Assembly (NCBI RefSeq): GCF_041380015.1
Contig: NZ_CP159978.1
Source: Buchananella felis
GTDB lineage: Bacteria; Actinomycetota; Actinomycetes; Actinomycetales; Actinomycetaceae
Strand: one strand, 5' to 3'
DNA: 64,000 bases
This document shows, piece after piece, positions 1 to 8,625 of this stretch (position 1 is the stretch's first letter; the number at the start of each line of letters is the position of its first letter). The position numbers and the translations under genes are program-made. The notes below the pieces were generated by a model that worked only from the letters and a program-made list of their open reading frames with translations, searched no databases and had not been told where the DNA came from.

Positions 1-11
1 TGCGGCGAGGC

Positions 12-755
12 TTAGAGGACCAGGGCGATGCGGTCTGCCAGGCCCACACCCACGGCGGCCAACAGCAGGCCGTACAGGGCGGCGGTGAGCAGCCAGCGGT
101 TTGCCACCAGGAAGTGGGCTGCGCCCTCGGAAAGCGGCAGAAAGCCGCGCTCCGCCGCGCGAGCCCAGGTGTGCACCACGAAGGGGACGCTGACCAGCCA
201 GATCAGGGAGCACCAGGGGCACAGGGCCTGGAACTGCGTGATGGAGGCGTGCGCAAAGAAAACGACGAAGACCGCCGAGACCAGCGCGGCCAGGCTCAGC
301 CCCCACCAGACCAGGCGCGGCAGCCTGCCGCCACACAGCAGCGCAAGCCCCAAGCCCAGCAGGCCACCGTAGAAGGCGGTTCCCACCACGGAGTTGGGGA
401 TGCCAAAGAGGAGGTGGGCCTGCTCGCTGACCAGGGAGGAGGAGCACCCTACCAGGGGGTTGATGTCGCAGATCAGGTGGGCGTTGGGCTCCGCGTAGTA
501 GCGGATCTCGCTCAAGACCAGCTCCACGGAGGCCACCAGGCCCACCAGGGCCACGACGATCAGCAAGATGGAGTAGCCCAGTCCCGCCCCGACAGCCCTG
601 GCTGCGGCGGCCTGGCGGCGCTCCGAGAGAGCGGAGGGGGCGGCGGGCGGAACGTCGGCGGACGCGGAACTACAACAGGTGGCGCCAGCGTTCTCCGGCC
701 GACTGCCGGCGGCACGCTCCTTCGCATCGCTACCTGGGGCAAAACGCTTGGGCAC
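12..755 (-). CDS. Vitamin K epoxide reductase (VKOR) family membrane protein
   Basis: Integral membrane oxidoreductase of 247 residues. About 50 disordered N-terminal residues precede a first membrane segment (about 57-82). The loop cysteine pair is C96 and C104 (CDINPLVGC), and the redox-active CPWC lies at 179-182 at the edge of a later membrane helix. At least four hydrophobic segments are visible. In actinobacteria lacking DsbB, VKOR homologues reoxidise a DsbA-like partner using quinone; that role is inferred, and no DsbA-like gene is seen in the window. The GTG start at 755 is supported by GGAGAG six bases upstream. The gene is convergent with the tRNA-Lys pair's upstream region and stands alone here. 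Confidence 0.9.
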   Translation of the reverse strand: MPKRFAPGSDAKERAAGSRPENAGATCCSSASADVPPAAPSALSERRQAAAARAVGAGLGYSILLIVVALVGLVASVELVLSEIRYYAEPNAHLICDINPLVGCSSSLVSEQAHLLFGIPNSVVGTAFYGGLLGLGLALLCGGRLPRLVWWGLSLAALVSAVFVVFFAHASITQFQALCPWCSLIWLVSVPFVVHTWARAAERGFLPLSEGAAHFLVANRWLLTAALYGLLLAAVGVGLADRIALVL

Positions 756-916
756 GGCAAGCTCTCCTCTCCGCCGCGACCGCGCCCGCCCGCACTAGGG
801 GGCGCGACTCAACGGCCCCTACGCTACAACGCGCAGTGTTGGCATGCTCACTCGGAGTCAGTTTTGCATTGGCGGCGCGGACGTGTAACATTCCTTTTCG
901 TGCCAAGCGGCACAAC

Positions 917-989
<73 letters not shown>

Positions 990-1010
990 CCACCAGACGA
1001 GAGTCTGGAC

Positions 1011-1083
<73 letters not shown>

Positions 1084-1090
1084 CCGAAGC

Positions 1091-1117
1091 CCTCCTGGCC
1101 CAGCCGGGAGGTTTTTT
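1091..1117 (+). terminator. Intrinsic terminator of the tRNA-Lys pair
   Basis: An eight-base stem (CCTCCTGG at 1091-1098 with CCGGGAGG at 1104-1111, one G-T pair) is followed directly by a run of T. It ends the tandem tRNA transcript seven bases after the second copy. Confidence 0.85.
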
Positions 1118-1327
1118 CTTTGCCCGCGCGGGGTTACGGCCAGGATAGGCCGGGCTGCACTTTCAGTGGCGGGACGGCTGACCGCGACGCCGCCCGGTGG
1201 CGGGCCCTCAAGCCGACCAATCGCGGTCTCACAGCGGGCCCTCAAGGCAGCCGCCCACCGCCACGCAACAGGCCAACAAGGCGACCGCCCACCGCCCTAG
1301 ACGGGCGATGGGCGGCTCACGGCGGGT

Positions 1328-2086
1328 TTAAACACCCGCTCCAGAGATGATGGCCATGAACGCCCCAAATGCCAAAAATCCCAGGACCAGTACGGCTAGG
1401 AACAACGACGAGATCACCACGCCGGCGATCGCAAGGCCCTTGGGTTCCCTCCGCATTCCCATGATGGAGAACACCAGGCCGGCCACCAGCAGCGCTAGGT
1501 TCATGACCGGCACCCAGAAGAAGAGCAGCAACGACAGGGACAACGCGAAGCCGGTGACGCCCATCCAGTTCGACTGCGGCGCCGGCGGGACTAGGTAGGC
1601 CGGTGCGACCATTCCCGGCTGGACCGCGTAGGCGCCGGCCTGGCTTGCGTAGGCGGCGGCCTGGTTCGCGTAGGCGCCAGGGGCGGAGTAGCCGGTGGGA
1701 GCCGTGTAGCTACCGTTCGGGCTGGCGTACGCGCCCTGCGCTCCAGCCGTGCTCTGGGTGGGCGCCGCGTAACCGTTCTGGGCAGGCGCCGCGTAACCGT
1801 TCTGGGCAGGCGCGGCGTAACCGTTCTGGGCAGGCGCGGCGTAACCGTTCTGGGCAGGCGCCGCGTAACCGTTCTGGGCAGGCGCCGCACCGTCACCAAG
1901 GGCGGGTGAGACGGTGGAGACCCCGGGCGCACCGGCCTGGAACTGGGCGGACTGCCCGGTGCTCCCCGCCCCCACCGGGGCACCGGGAGTGGCGGACACT
2001 TGCGGGGCGTTTGCCCAGGCGGTGCCGTCCCAGTAGCGCACCGTGCCGGTCTGGTCCGGGTACCAACCCGCTGCCTTGGAGGTCAT
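1328..2086 (-). CDS. DUF2510/DUF4190-like repeat-containing membrane protein
   Basis: Protein of 252 residues. Residues 1-29 form a DUF2510 module (GWYPDQTG...RYWDGTAW). The middle is low-complexity Ala/Gln/Tyr/Pro, including five AAPAQNGY repeats. The C-terminal 80 residues hold two hydrophobic segments separated by MRREPKG, as in DUF4190 proteins. I chose ATG 2086 because AGGAGA lies four bases upstream and the DUF2510 module begins right there; the open frame extends further upstream, across tRNA-Leu, which is not credible coding. Proteins with this layout are common in actinobacteria, with no assigned function. The repeat number is likely variable between strains (inference). Confidence 0.85.
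   Translation of the reverse strand: MTSKAAGWYPDQTGTVRYWDGTAWANAPQVSATPGAPVGAGSTGQSAQFQAGAPGVSTVSPALGDGAAPAQNGYAAPAQNGYAAPAQNGYAAPAQNGYAAPAQNGYAAPTQSTAGAQGAYASPNGSYTAPTGYSAPGAYANQAAAYASQAGAYAVQPGMVAPAYLVPPAPQSNWMGVTGFALSLSLLLFFWVPVMNLALLVAGLVFSIMGMRREPKGLAIAGVVISSLFLAVLVLGFLAFGAFMAIISGAGV
1767..1886 (-). repeat. Five tandem 24-bp repeats within the DUF2510 gene
   Basis: Five head-to-tail 24-bp units, differing mainly at one C/G position, encode the eight-residue repeat AAPAQNGY. The exact unit length keeps the reading frame, so units can be gained or lost without frameshift. Confidence 0.9.
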
Positions 2087-2187
2087 TTCTTCTCCTGAAC
2101 GTCTAGCGGCCGCGCCCGGAAGGCTCACCCCGGGCGTCCAGGTCAAGTTTAGGACAGGGGCATCTCGGGGTATCATCGAACGCCTAC

Positions 2188-2268
2188 GCGCGAGTGGCGA
2201 AATGGCAGACGCGCTGGATTTAGGTTCCAGTGTCTTAGGACGTGCGGGTTCAAGTCCCGCCTCGCGCA
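2188..2268 (+). tRNA. tRNA-Leu (anticodon TAG)
   Basis: An 81-base class II tRNA: acceptor GCGCGAG/CTCGCGC, anticodon stem CTGGA/TCCAG with loop TTTAGGT (anticodon TAG), a long variable arm, T arm CGGGTTCAAGTCCCG, and discriminator A at 2268. Confidence 0.95.
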
Positions 2269-2295
2269 CAGATTGGATCAACTCCATGTTCCCCG

Positions 2296-2325
2296 GGGTG
2301 GCGCCGCGTGAACGCGGCGCCACCC
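2296..2325 (+). terminator. Hairpin downstream of tRNA-Leu
   Basis: A perfect 13-base stem (2296-2308 with 2313-2325) has a TGAA loop. The following sequence is pyrimidine-rich rather than a true T tract. It is probably the tRNA-Leu terminator. Confidence 0.7.
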
Positions 2326-2809
2326 TCATCTCATTCTCCCCGTAACCTCCGCCCCGGCCGGGGCCCTGCGGCGACCAACCCGCAGCGGCCGACCGGCATT
2401 GGCAGGCCCAGCCAGCGCCCCTAGTTTTAGCGACGCTGCCCAAAGCGCCTCAAAACCGCTTCAGCACCGAGCTAACGTAGCTCCCGGATTTCGAGTTGTC
2501 TCACAGCGAGCCAGCCGACGTCCCGAAAATAAATGCGGGGATCGAGAGCCGTTTGCCCTTCCCAAGCGGCACCAAGCCGCGTTTAGGGAGCCGGGGCCCT
2601 GCATTCCAGCGAGGCCCCGGCTTTGCCCGTCCAGGCCCCGGCCACCAGCCCCGGCGAACCACCCCCGGCCCGCCCCACCTAGGCCGGCCCGCCGCACCTC
2701 AGCAGACCGGCTCAGCCCCGCCGAACGCACCCTGCCCGCCGAACGCCACTGCCCGCCGAACGCCACTGCCCCGGTCGCGCCGACCGGCGCTCTCCCCGCC
2801 GCTTCCGGC
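2326..2809. other. Noncoding gap with a hairpin and a 17-bp direct repeat
   Basis: No gene is supported here. It holds a ten-base stem hairpin (2589-2598 with 2613-2622, 14-base loop, then TTTG) and a 17-bp unit repeated twice without spacer (2732-2765). The hairpin might end the mnmA transcript, which would then carry a trailer of about 190 bases. Confidence 0.55.
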
Positions 2810-3916
2810 TCAGCCCCGCCGGCTTGCCCCGGTGAGCGTGGCCTGCCCCAGCACGCGCGTGCCCCGGTAGAGCACCAGGCACTGGCCTGCAGCGATCCCG
2901 CGCGTCACACCGTCCAGCAGCACGCGCACCTCGCCGCTCTCCTGGTCCCACCACGCCCGCCCGGGCATGGCCTCGCCGTGGGCGCGCACCTGGGCCCCCA
3001 CTTCGATGGCCGATTCCTCGCTGCGGCCGAGCGGAACGTCGTTCGCCAACCAGATCACCTGATCGGCGCGCAGCTCGTTCACGGTCAAAAGCGCGGCCGG
3101 CCCCACCACCACCTCGCCGGTCTCGGGGCGGGTGCCCACCACGTAGCGGGGGGCGCCGTCTGCGGCCGGCACGGTCAGGCCGAGCCCCCGCCGCTGCCCG
3201 ACGGTGTAGCGGTAGAAGCCCTCGTGCTGCCCCAGCACGTTGCCGTCGGTGTCCACGATGTTGCCGGGCTGCGCGCCCAGGCGATCTTGCAGGAAGCCCT
3301 GAGTGTTGCCGTCGGCCACGAAGCAGATGTCGTAGGAGTCCGGCTTCTCCCCCACCGTCAGGCCGCGCGCCTCCGCCTCGGCTCGCACCTGGGTCTTGGA
3401 GGTCACGTCCCCCAGCGGCAGCAGCATCTGCGAGAGCCGCTCGCGCCCCACCACGGCCAGGACGTAGGACTGGTCCTTTTCCGTATCCGCCGCCCGGTGC
3501 AGCTCCGGCCCGTCCGGCCCGTCCACGATCCGCGCGTAGTGGCCGGTGCACACGGCGTCGAAGCCGAGCGCCACGCCGCGTTCCAGCAGGGCGGAGAACT
3601 TAACGAACTCGTTGCAGCGCACGCACGGGTTGGGGGTGCGCCCGGCGCGGTATTCGGTCAGGAAGTCCGCGATGACGGTCTGTTCGAAGCTGTCGGAGAG
3701 GTCCCACACGTAGTACGGGATGCCGAGCAGGTGGGCGGTGCGGCGGGCGTCGTCGGCGTCCTCGAGGGTGCAGCAGCCGCGCGAGCCCACCCGCGTGGCC
3801 GACGGCGTCTTCGACAGCGCCATGTGCACGCCGATCACCTCGTGGCCGGCGTCCACCGCGCGGGCCGCCGCCACCGCCGAATCGACGCCCCCGGACAGGG
3901 CAGCCAGTACTCGCAA
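2810..3916 (-). CDS. mnmA: tRNA-specific 2-thiouridylase MnmA
   Basis: Cytoplasmic enzyme that adenylates and thiolates U34 of Lys, Glu and Gln tRNAs. The 368-residue protein has the PP-loop SGGVDS at 8-13, the catalytic cysteine in NPCVRCN (C98) and the second cysteine in DICFV (C198), followed by the tRNA-binding and beta-barrel regions (TVGQRRGLG). Length is normal. The start is TTG at 3916, supported by GGTGGAG just upstream and by homology starting MRVLAALSGG. The cysteine desulfurase at 4971-6278, on the same strand, is the likely sulfur donor. A tRNA-Lys pair lies nearby, but with CTT, not the thiolated TTT anticodon. Confidence 0.95.
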   Translation of the reverse strand: MRVLAALSGGVDSAVAAARAVDAGHEVIGVHMALSKTPSATRVGSRGCCTLEDADDARRTAHLLGIPYYVWDLSDSFEQTVIADFLTEYRAGRTPNPCVRCNEFVKFSALLERGVALGFDAVCTGHYARIVDGPDGPELHRAADTEKDQSYVLAVVGRERLSQMLLPLGDVTSKTQVRAEAEARGLTVGEKPDSYDICFVADGNTQGFLQDRLGAQPGNIVDTDGNVLGQHEGFYRYTVGQRRGLGLTVPAADGAPRYVVGTRPETGEVVVGPAALLTVNELRADQVIWLANDVPLGRSEESAIEVGAQVRAHGEAMPGRAWWDQESGEVRVLLDGVTRGIAAGQCLVLYRGTRVLGQATLTGASRRG

Positions 3917-4296
3917 TTCGCTCCACCTTGCTTGCGGCCGCCCGCTTGTGTGCCGGCCTGTGTGTTTCGAGGCGGGTGCGTGCCGCGCCCGCTCGCCACT
4001 CTTGTGGTGCCCCTATTATTAGGCGGCCCTGGTGGACGACGCTTCCCGAGCCGCCCGGTTCAAGACGCCGCCACTAGGCCGGCCGACGTGCCAGGCCGGC
4101 GGGCCTGACCCGGTGGCGGGTACGTGGCCGGCGGGCGGGTGCGCGGCCGACCGGCGGGCCGGGCCCGGTGGCGTTCAGCGGTGTGTGGCGTCCGTGCTCG
4201 GCCGGCGGGCAGGTGCGCGGCCGACCGGTCAGCCCCGTGCTCATTCGGGGCGCACCCCTACCCACCCCGGCCGGTGCGGTCCCCACCGGGGCCACA

Positions 4297-4393
4297 CTGG
4301 GGGCCGCCCTGGGGGTCGCCCTGGGGGGTCGCACTGTGGGTCAACCTGGGGGCCGCACTGGGGGGCGCCCTGGGGGTCGCCCTGGGGGTCGTC
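4297..4393 (+). repeat. Eight-unit G-rich tandem array
   Basis: Eight units of 12-13 bp of the form CTGGGGGYCGCM follow each other without spacer. Seven of them carry G runs of five or six on the plus strand, at regular spacing. Such spacing can form G-quadruplexes (inference). Confidence 0.8.
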
Positions 4394-4755
4394 CCAGCCA
4401 CTGTTGCGCAACCGGTTGTAGGGTTATTCGACCTGTCGAGCTTTTGGTGCACCTCTTGCGGGTTTGGTGCACCGATTGAGGGGTTACCCGCTCGGGTAAG
4501 CCCTCAAGAGGTTCGCTAAGCCCACGACTGGTCCACCAACCCTACGAGAGGTGCACTAAGCCCTCAATCGCTCGCGCACGCGCGTGCCTGTTCGCGCACA
4601 CCCTCACCCCGGTGGCCACGCTTCGGGTCCCCACCGTCGCCGACGACAACCGCTCCTCCCCCGCTTTCCGCGTACACCACGTAGTCCGGGTGTTCGAGCG
4701 CAGTCCGGGTGAGTGAATCCGGTCCGGGTGCGTGAACGCGGGGTGTCCCGCTAAG

Positions 4756-4862
4756 CCCCCAAGCTCGCAAATGCTGCAACGGGGTACATCCGACCGCTTG
4801 GTGCCATGGCACCGATCGGTCGGATGTACCCCGACCACACTTCTGTACGCTCGGGGGCAACC
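4756..4862. repeat. Palindromic intergenic element, copy 1
   Basis: The core is GGGGTACATCCGACCG (4781-4796) facing its exact reverse complement (4817-4832), with an inner perfect palindrome GGTGCCATGGCACC (4800-4813). Outer flanks continue as an imperfect inverted repeat ending in GCCCCC/GGGGGC. A second, gap-free alignable copy lies at 62316-62422. Confidence 0.88.
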
Positions 4863-4970
4863 CACCGCACCCAAGGCCCACCGCGCAACACCCGTCTCCC
4901 CCGCCGCGAAACACCCGCGCTCATTCGGGGCACGCCCGGTGGCGTCCGACCGGGGCGCGCCCCGTGCCGC

Positions 4971-6278
4971 TCAGCCGGCCTGGCCGAATGCCCGGGCCGC
5001 GTTCACGAGCCGAGGCAGCGCGCCGCAGAGGGCGTCGACGTCGGCATCCGTGGTGGCCCAGCCGGTGGAGACGCGCAGCACGCAGCGGGCCTCGGCGTCG
5101 TCAACGCCCATGGCCACCAGGACCTCGCTGGGCCCGGAGACCCCGGCGGTGCAGGCCGAGCCGGCGGAGAGCGCGAGTCCGGACATGTCTGCGGCCGCCA
5201 GCAGCGCCTCTGAGGCCGCGCCGGGAAAGACCAGGTGCGCGATGTGTGGGGAGGCGGGCGCCCCGCCCGGCAGGGAGCAGCGCCCGCCGACCGCCTGGGC
5301 CGCAGCGATGATCCGCTCGCGCCAGTCCAGCATGCGCGCCGCCAGCGCCTCCCGCCCGTGCTCTGCTGCGGTCAGGGCTGCGGCCAGGCTGGCGGCTGCC
5401 GGGGTGTCCACTGTGCCGGAGCGCACCCCGTACTGCTGCCCGCCGCCGCGCACGGGGGCGGTCAGCCCGTCGCGGCGGGCCACCAGCACCCCGCCGGTAC
5501 CGCCCAGCTTGTGCCCGGAGAAGGAGAGGGAGTCGACGTCCCACTCCCCTACGTCGATCCGCTTGTGCCCCACGGTTTGGGCGGCGTCCAGGTGCACCCA
5601 GTCCAGGTTGATCGATGTATCCGCGCGCGCGCCACCTGGTCCGCCCGGCGCCACCGCCCCCGCGCCGGCCCCCGCGCCCACCGGCGCCACCGCCCCCGCC
5701 CCCGCGGCGGCCAGCGTTTCCTTGACTCCGGCCAGCTCTGCGGGGTCCAGCCACCGCCCGGTCTCGTTGTTGACGGGCGCGAAGGCCAGGATCACGCCGT
5801 CCTCTGCCCTTCCGTTTCGTTCCCGCCAACCGGCCACGGCGCCAGCGATGGCGGCGGCCCAGCCGCCCCGGGGTGCTCCGGCGGCGTCCACTTCCACTAG
5901 GGCGTGCTCCCCGGCGGCGGCAACGGCTCCGCGCAGGGAGGGGTGGTCGGTGGACAGGCAGAGCGCCAGCGGCTCCTGCCCGGCGGCGCGCAGGGCGGCG
6001 GCCCGCCCGGTCAGGGCCAGCGAGTTGCCCTCGGTGGCGCCGGAGACGAACAGGATCTCGTGGCGTTTTTCGGTCTCTCGCCTGGCGGTGCGTCGCGCTG
6101 ACAGGACGTCGGCCACCTGGTCTCGCCAGTCCTCCAGGCGGCCGCGCGCGGCCTGTCCGCCGCTGTGCAGGGCGGAGGCGTTGCCGGGGTGGGTGCGCAG
6201 GCGCTCGACCTCGGCCAGGTAGGCGTCGCTGGCAGCCGGCAGCGGCGGGGCCGTGGCGGCGTAGTCCAGGTAGATCAA
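4971..6278 (-). CDS. NifS/IscS-like cysteine desulfurase
   Basis: PLP-dependent enzyme that takes sulfur from cysteine, giving alanine and an enzyme persulfide. It has 435 residues, longer than the usual 380-400. The PLP lysine is in SFSGHKLGG (K257), the cofactor histidine/aspartate region is VHLDAAQTVGH, and the catalytic loop cysteine is C376 (SAGSACTAG). The extra length is an Ala/Gly/Val/Pro-rich insert at about 190-219, just before the INLDWVHLDAAQ strand; family members normally have a short loop there. The start is TTG at 6278 with AAGGA upstream and product start MIYLDYAATA. It probably supplies sulfur to MnmA on the same strand, although 1 kb of repeats separates them. Confidence 0.92.
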   Translation of the reverse strand: MIYLDYAATAPPLPAASDAYLAEVERLRTHPGNASALHSGGQAARGRLEDWRDQVADVLSARRTARRETEKRHEILFVSGATEGNSLALTGRAAALRAAGQEPLALCLSTDHPSLRGAVAAAGEHALVEVDAAGAPRGGWAAAIAGAVAGWRERNGRAEDGVILAFAPVNNETGRWLDPAELAGVKETLAAAGAGAVAPVGAGAGAGAVAPGGPGGARADTSINLDWVHLDAAQTVGHKRIDVGEWDVDSLSFSGHKLGGTGGVLVARRDGLTAPVRGGGQQYGVRSGTVDTPAAASLAAALTAAEHGREALAARMLDWRERIIAAAQAVGGRCSLPGGAPASPHIAHLVFPGAASEALLAAADMSGLALSAGSACTAGVSGPSEVLVAMGVDDAEARCVLRVSTGWATTDADVDALCGALPRLVNAARAFGQAG

Positions 6279-6394
6279 TTAGCGTCCTTGGGTGTAGAGG
6301 CTGGCGAGGTTTATCCCCCTCGGGTGGGAGGGCCAATCTTTCTCGCTTTCATTATTCTCGAAGGAGCTTGCCCTTCCCACCGATCGAGGTAACG

Positions 6395-7885
6395 ATGACT
6401 GCGCCCACCGCTGTCCTTCCCACTGTTGCTTTCTCCCGTAAGTCCCGGCTGGCGGTGTTTTTCCGGCGCTTTTGGTGGCTGGTGCTGATCGGGGCGGCGC
6501 TGCTGGCACTGGCTGTGGCTCCCGTGAGCCACGCCGTCTACTACGCCAAGCGCGCGCTGCCCGGAACAACGGTGGGCAACATCGACGCCTCCGGGATGAC
6601 GGAGGAGCAGATTGTGCGGGCCCTTAGTGATGCGCAGAAGGCCGTGCGGGTGGAGGTGGATGGCCACGCCACGGTCTCTTTCACCCTGGCGGACGTGGGC
6701 GTGACCGTGGACGGGCCCGCCACCGCCCGGGCCGCCCTGGAGCCCTCGCGGGACGTGTGGAACCGGTTTGCGGCGTTGTGGGCGGAGCCGCGCGTGGTCC
6801 CCGTGGTGGTGTCGGTGAACGACGTTGCCGCTGCGGCCTCCGCGCAGTCGCTTGTGCCCGCAGACCGTCGGATGCCGGTGGATGCGTCCATCAAGGTGGG
6901 CGCGGACGGCGCGGTGGAGGTGGTGCCTGGGCGCACGGCCTACAAGGTGGACCCGGCGGTGCTGACCGAGGCGGGCCGGCTGGCGGCGCGCAGTTTGACG
7001 AGCGTGGACGTGGATTTGCGGTTTGCCGAGGTGGCGCCCAAGGTGACCGACGCGCAGGCGGCCACCGCTGCGGAGCAGGCCAATAAGCTGTTCGCGACCG
7101 AGCTGGGGGTGGTGGGAACGGAGGGCAACGTGCTGCCGGATCGCGCCACGCGGGCGGCCTGGTTGAAGGTGTCGCTGGACGGCGCCGGCATGCCCGTGCT
7201 CGCCGTGAACCGGGAGGCCGTGGTGGCCTGGGTGGCGCAGCAGGCCCAGCCCTTCGAGTGGGCGGCCGAGGACGGCAAGCGCACGGTGACGCAGTCCGGC
7301 ACCGTGGTCAGTGTCGAGGTCGAGGCCGTGGACGGCTCCAAGGTGACTAATGCGCAGGCCGTGGTGGATGCCTTGGTGAGTGCGCTGCAAAAGGGCGAGC
7401 CGGTGATGGCGGAGTTCGAGACGGAGGCGGTGGAGGCCGCCTACCAGGACACCGTGGTGGCTCCGGCTGCCGGCAGCGCCTCGCTGGCCTACCGGGCCGC
7501 CCCGGGCGAGAAGTGGATCGACGTGAACCTCTCCAACCACACGGTGACGGCCTACGAGGGCGCCACCCCGGTCTACGGGCCGGTGTGGATGGTCGATGGC
7601 GCTGACGTCACCCCGACCGTGACCGGCACGTTCCGGGTGTGGGGTAAGTACGCCTCCCAGACCATGCGGGGAGAGAACTACGACGGCACCCCGTACGTAA
7701 CCGAGAACGTGCCGTGGATTCTGTACTTCTACAGCGGCTACGCGCTGCACGGCGCCTACTGGCGTGACTCCTTTGGCTACGCCGGCGCGGACGGCTCTCA
7801 CGGCTGCGTCAACATGCCCGTGGGTGACGCCAAGTGGTTCTACGACTGGGCCAGCGTGGGCACGGTGGTGGCCTCGCACTACTGA
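6395..7885 (+). CDS. L,D-transpeptidase (YkuD) with peptidoglycan-binding domain
   Basis: Cell-wall enzyme making 3-3 peptide cross-links, anchored by one N-terminal membrane segment (about 26-50). The 496-residue protein continues with a VanW-associated type putative peptidoglycan-binding region (GTTVGNIDASGMT...), then a C-terminal YkuD domain from about residue 372. Catalytic features are H452 (ALHGAYW) and the SHGCVN motif at 468-473 with nucleophile C471. I chose ATG 6395 with GAGG five bases upstream; an in-frame TTG at 6368 has AAGGAG only one base away, too close. It is divergent from the desulfurase. Confidence 0.93.
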   Translation: MTAPTAVLPTVAFSRKSRLAVFFRRFWWLVLIGAALLALAVAPVSHAVYYAKRALPGTTVGNIDASGMTEEQIVRALSDAQKAVRVEVDGHATVSFTLADVGVTVDGPATARAALEPSRDVWNRFAALWAEPRVVPVVVSVNDVAAAASAQSLVPADRRMPVDASIKVGADGAVEVVPGRTAYKVDPAVLTEAGRLAARSLTSVDVDLRFAEVAPKVTDAQAATAAEQANKLFATELGVVGTEGNVLPDRATRAAWLKVSLDGAGMPVLAVNREAVVAWVAQQAQPFEWAAEDGKRTVTQSGTVVSVEVEAVDGSKVTNAQAVVDALVSALQKGEPVMAEFETEAVEAAYQDTVVAPAAGSASLAYRAAPGEKWIDVNLSNHTVTAYEGATPVYGPVWMVDGADVTPTVTGTFRVWGKYASQTMRGENYDGTPYVTENVPWILYFYSGYALHGAYWRDSFGYAGADGSHGCVNMPVGDAKWFYDWASVGTVVASHY

Positions 7886-8004
7886 GCGGGGTCCCGGCAG
7901 GCAGCGGGCTTCCCGTCTGGCTGTGCCCGCTCGATGAGTGCAACTGCGGGTGGGCTCGTCCCGCTGGCCTGTCCGGCCTGGCCGCGGCTGGCGCAAAAGA
8001 CTGG

Positions 8005-8036
8005 TGGGGCGGGCGGTGAAAACACCGCCCGCCCCA
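8005..8036. terminator. Bidirectional terminator between convergent genes
   Basis: A perfect 14-base stem (8005-8018 with 8023-8036) has an AAAA loop and a following CTTTT on the plus strand. It separates the L,D-transpeptidase from the convergent membrane protein gene. Confidence 0.85.
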
Positions 8037-8074
8037 TCCCGCCTTTTCGCGCAGAATCGGTTTCGAGGACCTAG

Positions 8075-8533
8075 CTACTTCAGCGCCGCGAACACCGCCG
8101 CCACCACGGAGGCGGCCCCGACCAGGATGCCCAGGTACTGCACGGGGATGAAGAACATGGTGTGCTGGTTCATCAGGCGCTGGGAGAGGTCGTCGGTGTG
8201 CTGCGAGACCACGTACTCGATCTGCGTGGCCGCCTCGGCGGCGTTGGCGGGCACGGGCACGCCCGGGCCGGCCTGGAACACGCCCTGCTCGGCGCGCGAG
8301 TGCAGGGTGCCGCGCAGGTTCTTGGCGTACGCGTCCACCTGGGAGCGCACGCGCAGCACGTTCAGGAAGTAGCCCAGCAGCCAGGTCAGGCCACCGGCCA
8401 GCACGCCGCCCAGGCCCAACAGCCACGGCACAGAGGGACGATCCGTGAAGAGCCACATGAGCCCGGCGGCGATGGAATACCCCGCCGCGATGGTAAAGAG
8501 GGACGCAATTCCCCAGCCACGCCAAACAATCAT
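8075..8533 (-). CDS. Small membrane protein of unknown function
   Basis: Protein of 152 residues. Two membrane segments lie at the N-terminus (about 8-30 and 36-60), then a roughly 65-residue polar, partly helical stretch (RSQVDAYAKNLRG...), and a third segment ends the protein (FFIPVQYLGILVGAASVVAAVFAALK region). I do not recognise a family. ATG 8533 is the only sensible start near the first membrane helix, but no clear ribosome-binding site precedes it. It ends convergent to the L,D-transpeptidase, and the etfBA terminator lies behind it. Confidence 0.75.
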   Translation of the reverse strand: MIVWRGWGIASLFTIAAGYSIAAGLMWLFTDRPSVPWLLGLGGVLAGGLTWLLGYFLNVLRVRSQVDAYAKNLRGTLHSRAEQGVFQAGPGVPVPANAAEAATQIEYVVSQHTDDLSQRLMNQHTMFFIPVQYLGILVGAASVVAAVFAALK

Positions 8534-8575
8534 GTGGGAATGATCCCGCGAATCGCGGCTTGCCGCAATCAAAAA

Positions 8576-8614
8576 CGGGCGGGGCGGGAGATTAGTACTC
8601 TCCCGCCCCGCCCG
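8576..8614 (-). terminator. Intrinsic terminator of etfBA
   Basis: A perfect 16-base stem (8576-8591 with 8599-8614) with a seven-base loop. Read on the minus strand it is followed by TTTTTGATT, a good T tract, 12 bases after the etfA stop. Confidence 0.92.
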
Positions 8615-8625
8615 GTCTTGGCTCG

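Larger units (their letters stand above)
3917..4970. other. About 1 kb repeat-rich intergenic region
   Basis: No gene is supported between mnmA and the desulfurase. From left to right it holds GC-rich unstructured DNA, an eight-unit G-run array (4297-4393), a lower-GC segment with repeated TAAGCCCTCAA-like words (4497, 4517, 4557, 4752) and GGTGCACC words (4446, 4466), a cluster of three GTCCGGGTG words (4684-4732), and a large palindromic element (4756-4862). Short open frames on both strands here are explained by the symmetry of the palindrome. Confidence 0.7.

Noticed and set aside
1767..1886. CRISPR-like array
   Set aside because: Units are contiguous with no spacers and encode protein repeats in frame.
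2399..4108. Long plus-strand open frame opposite mnmA
   Set aside because: It lies antisense to a fully recognisable mnmA, its product is His/Arg/Pro-rich with no fold, and it is an effect of high third-position GC.
4542..4933. Short ORFs encoding GTSDR...VGCTP peptides on both strands
   Set aside because: They arise from the palindromic element itself, which reads similarly on both strands; no ribosome-binding site.
6368..6394. TTG start for the L,D-transpeptidase
   Set aside because: AAGGAG is only one base from that TTG; ATG 6395 has better spacing and fits the membrane-anchor start.
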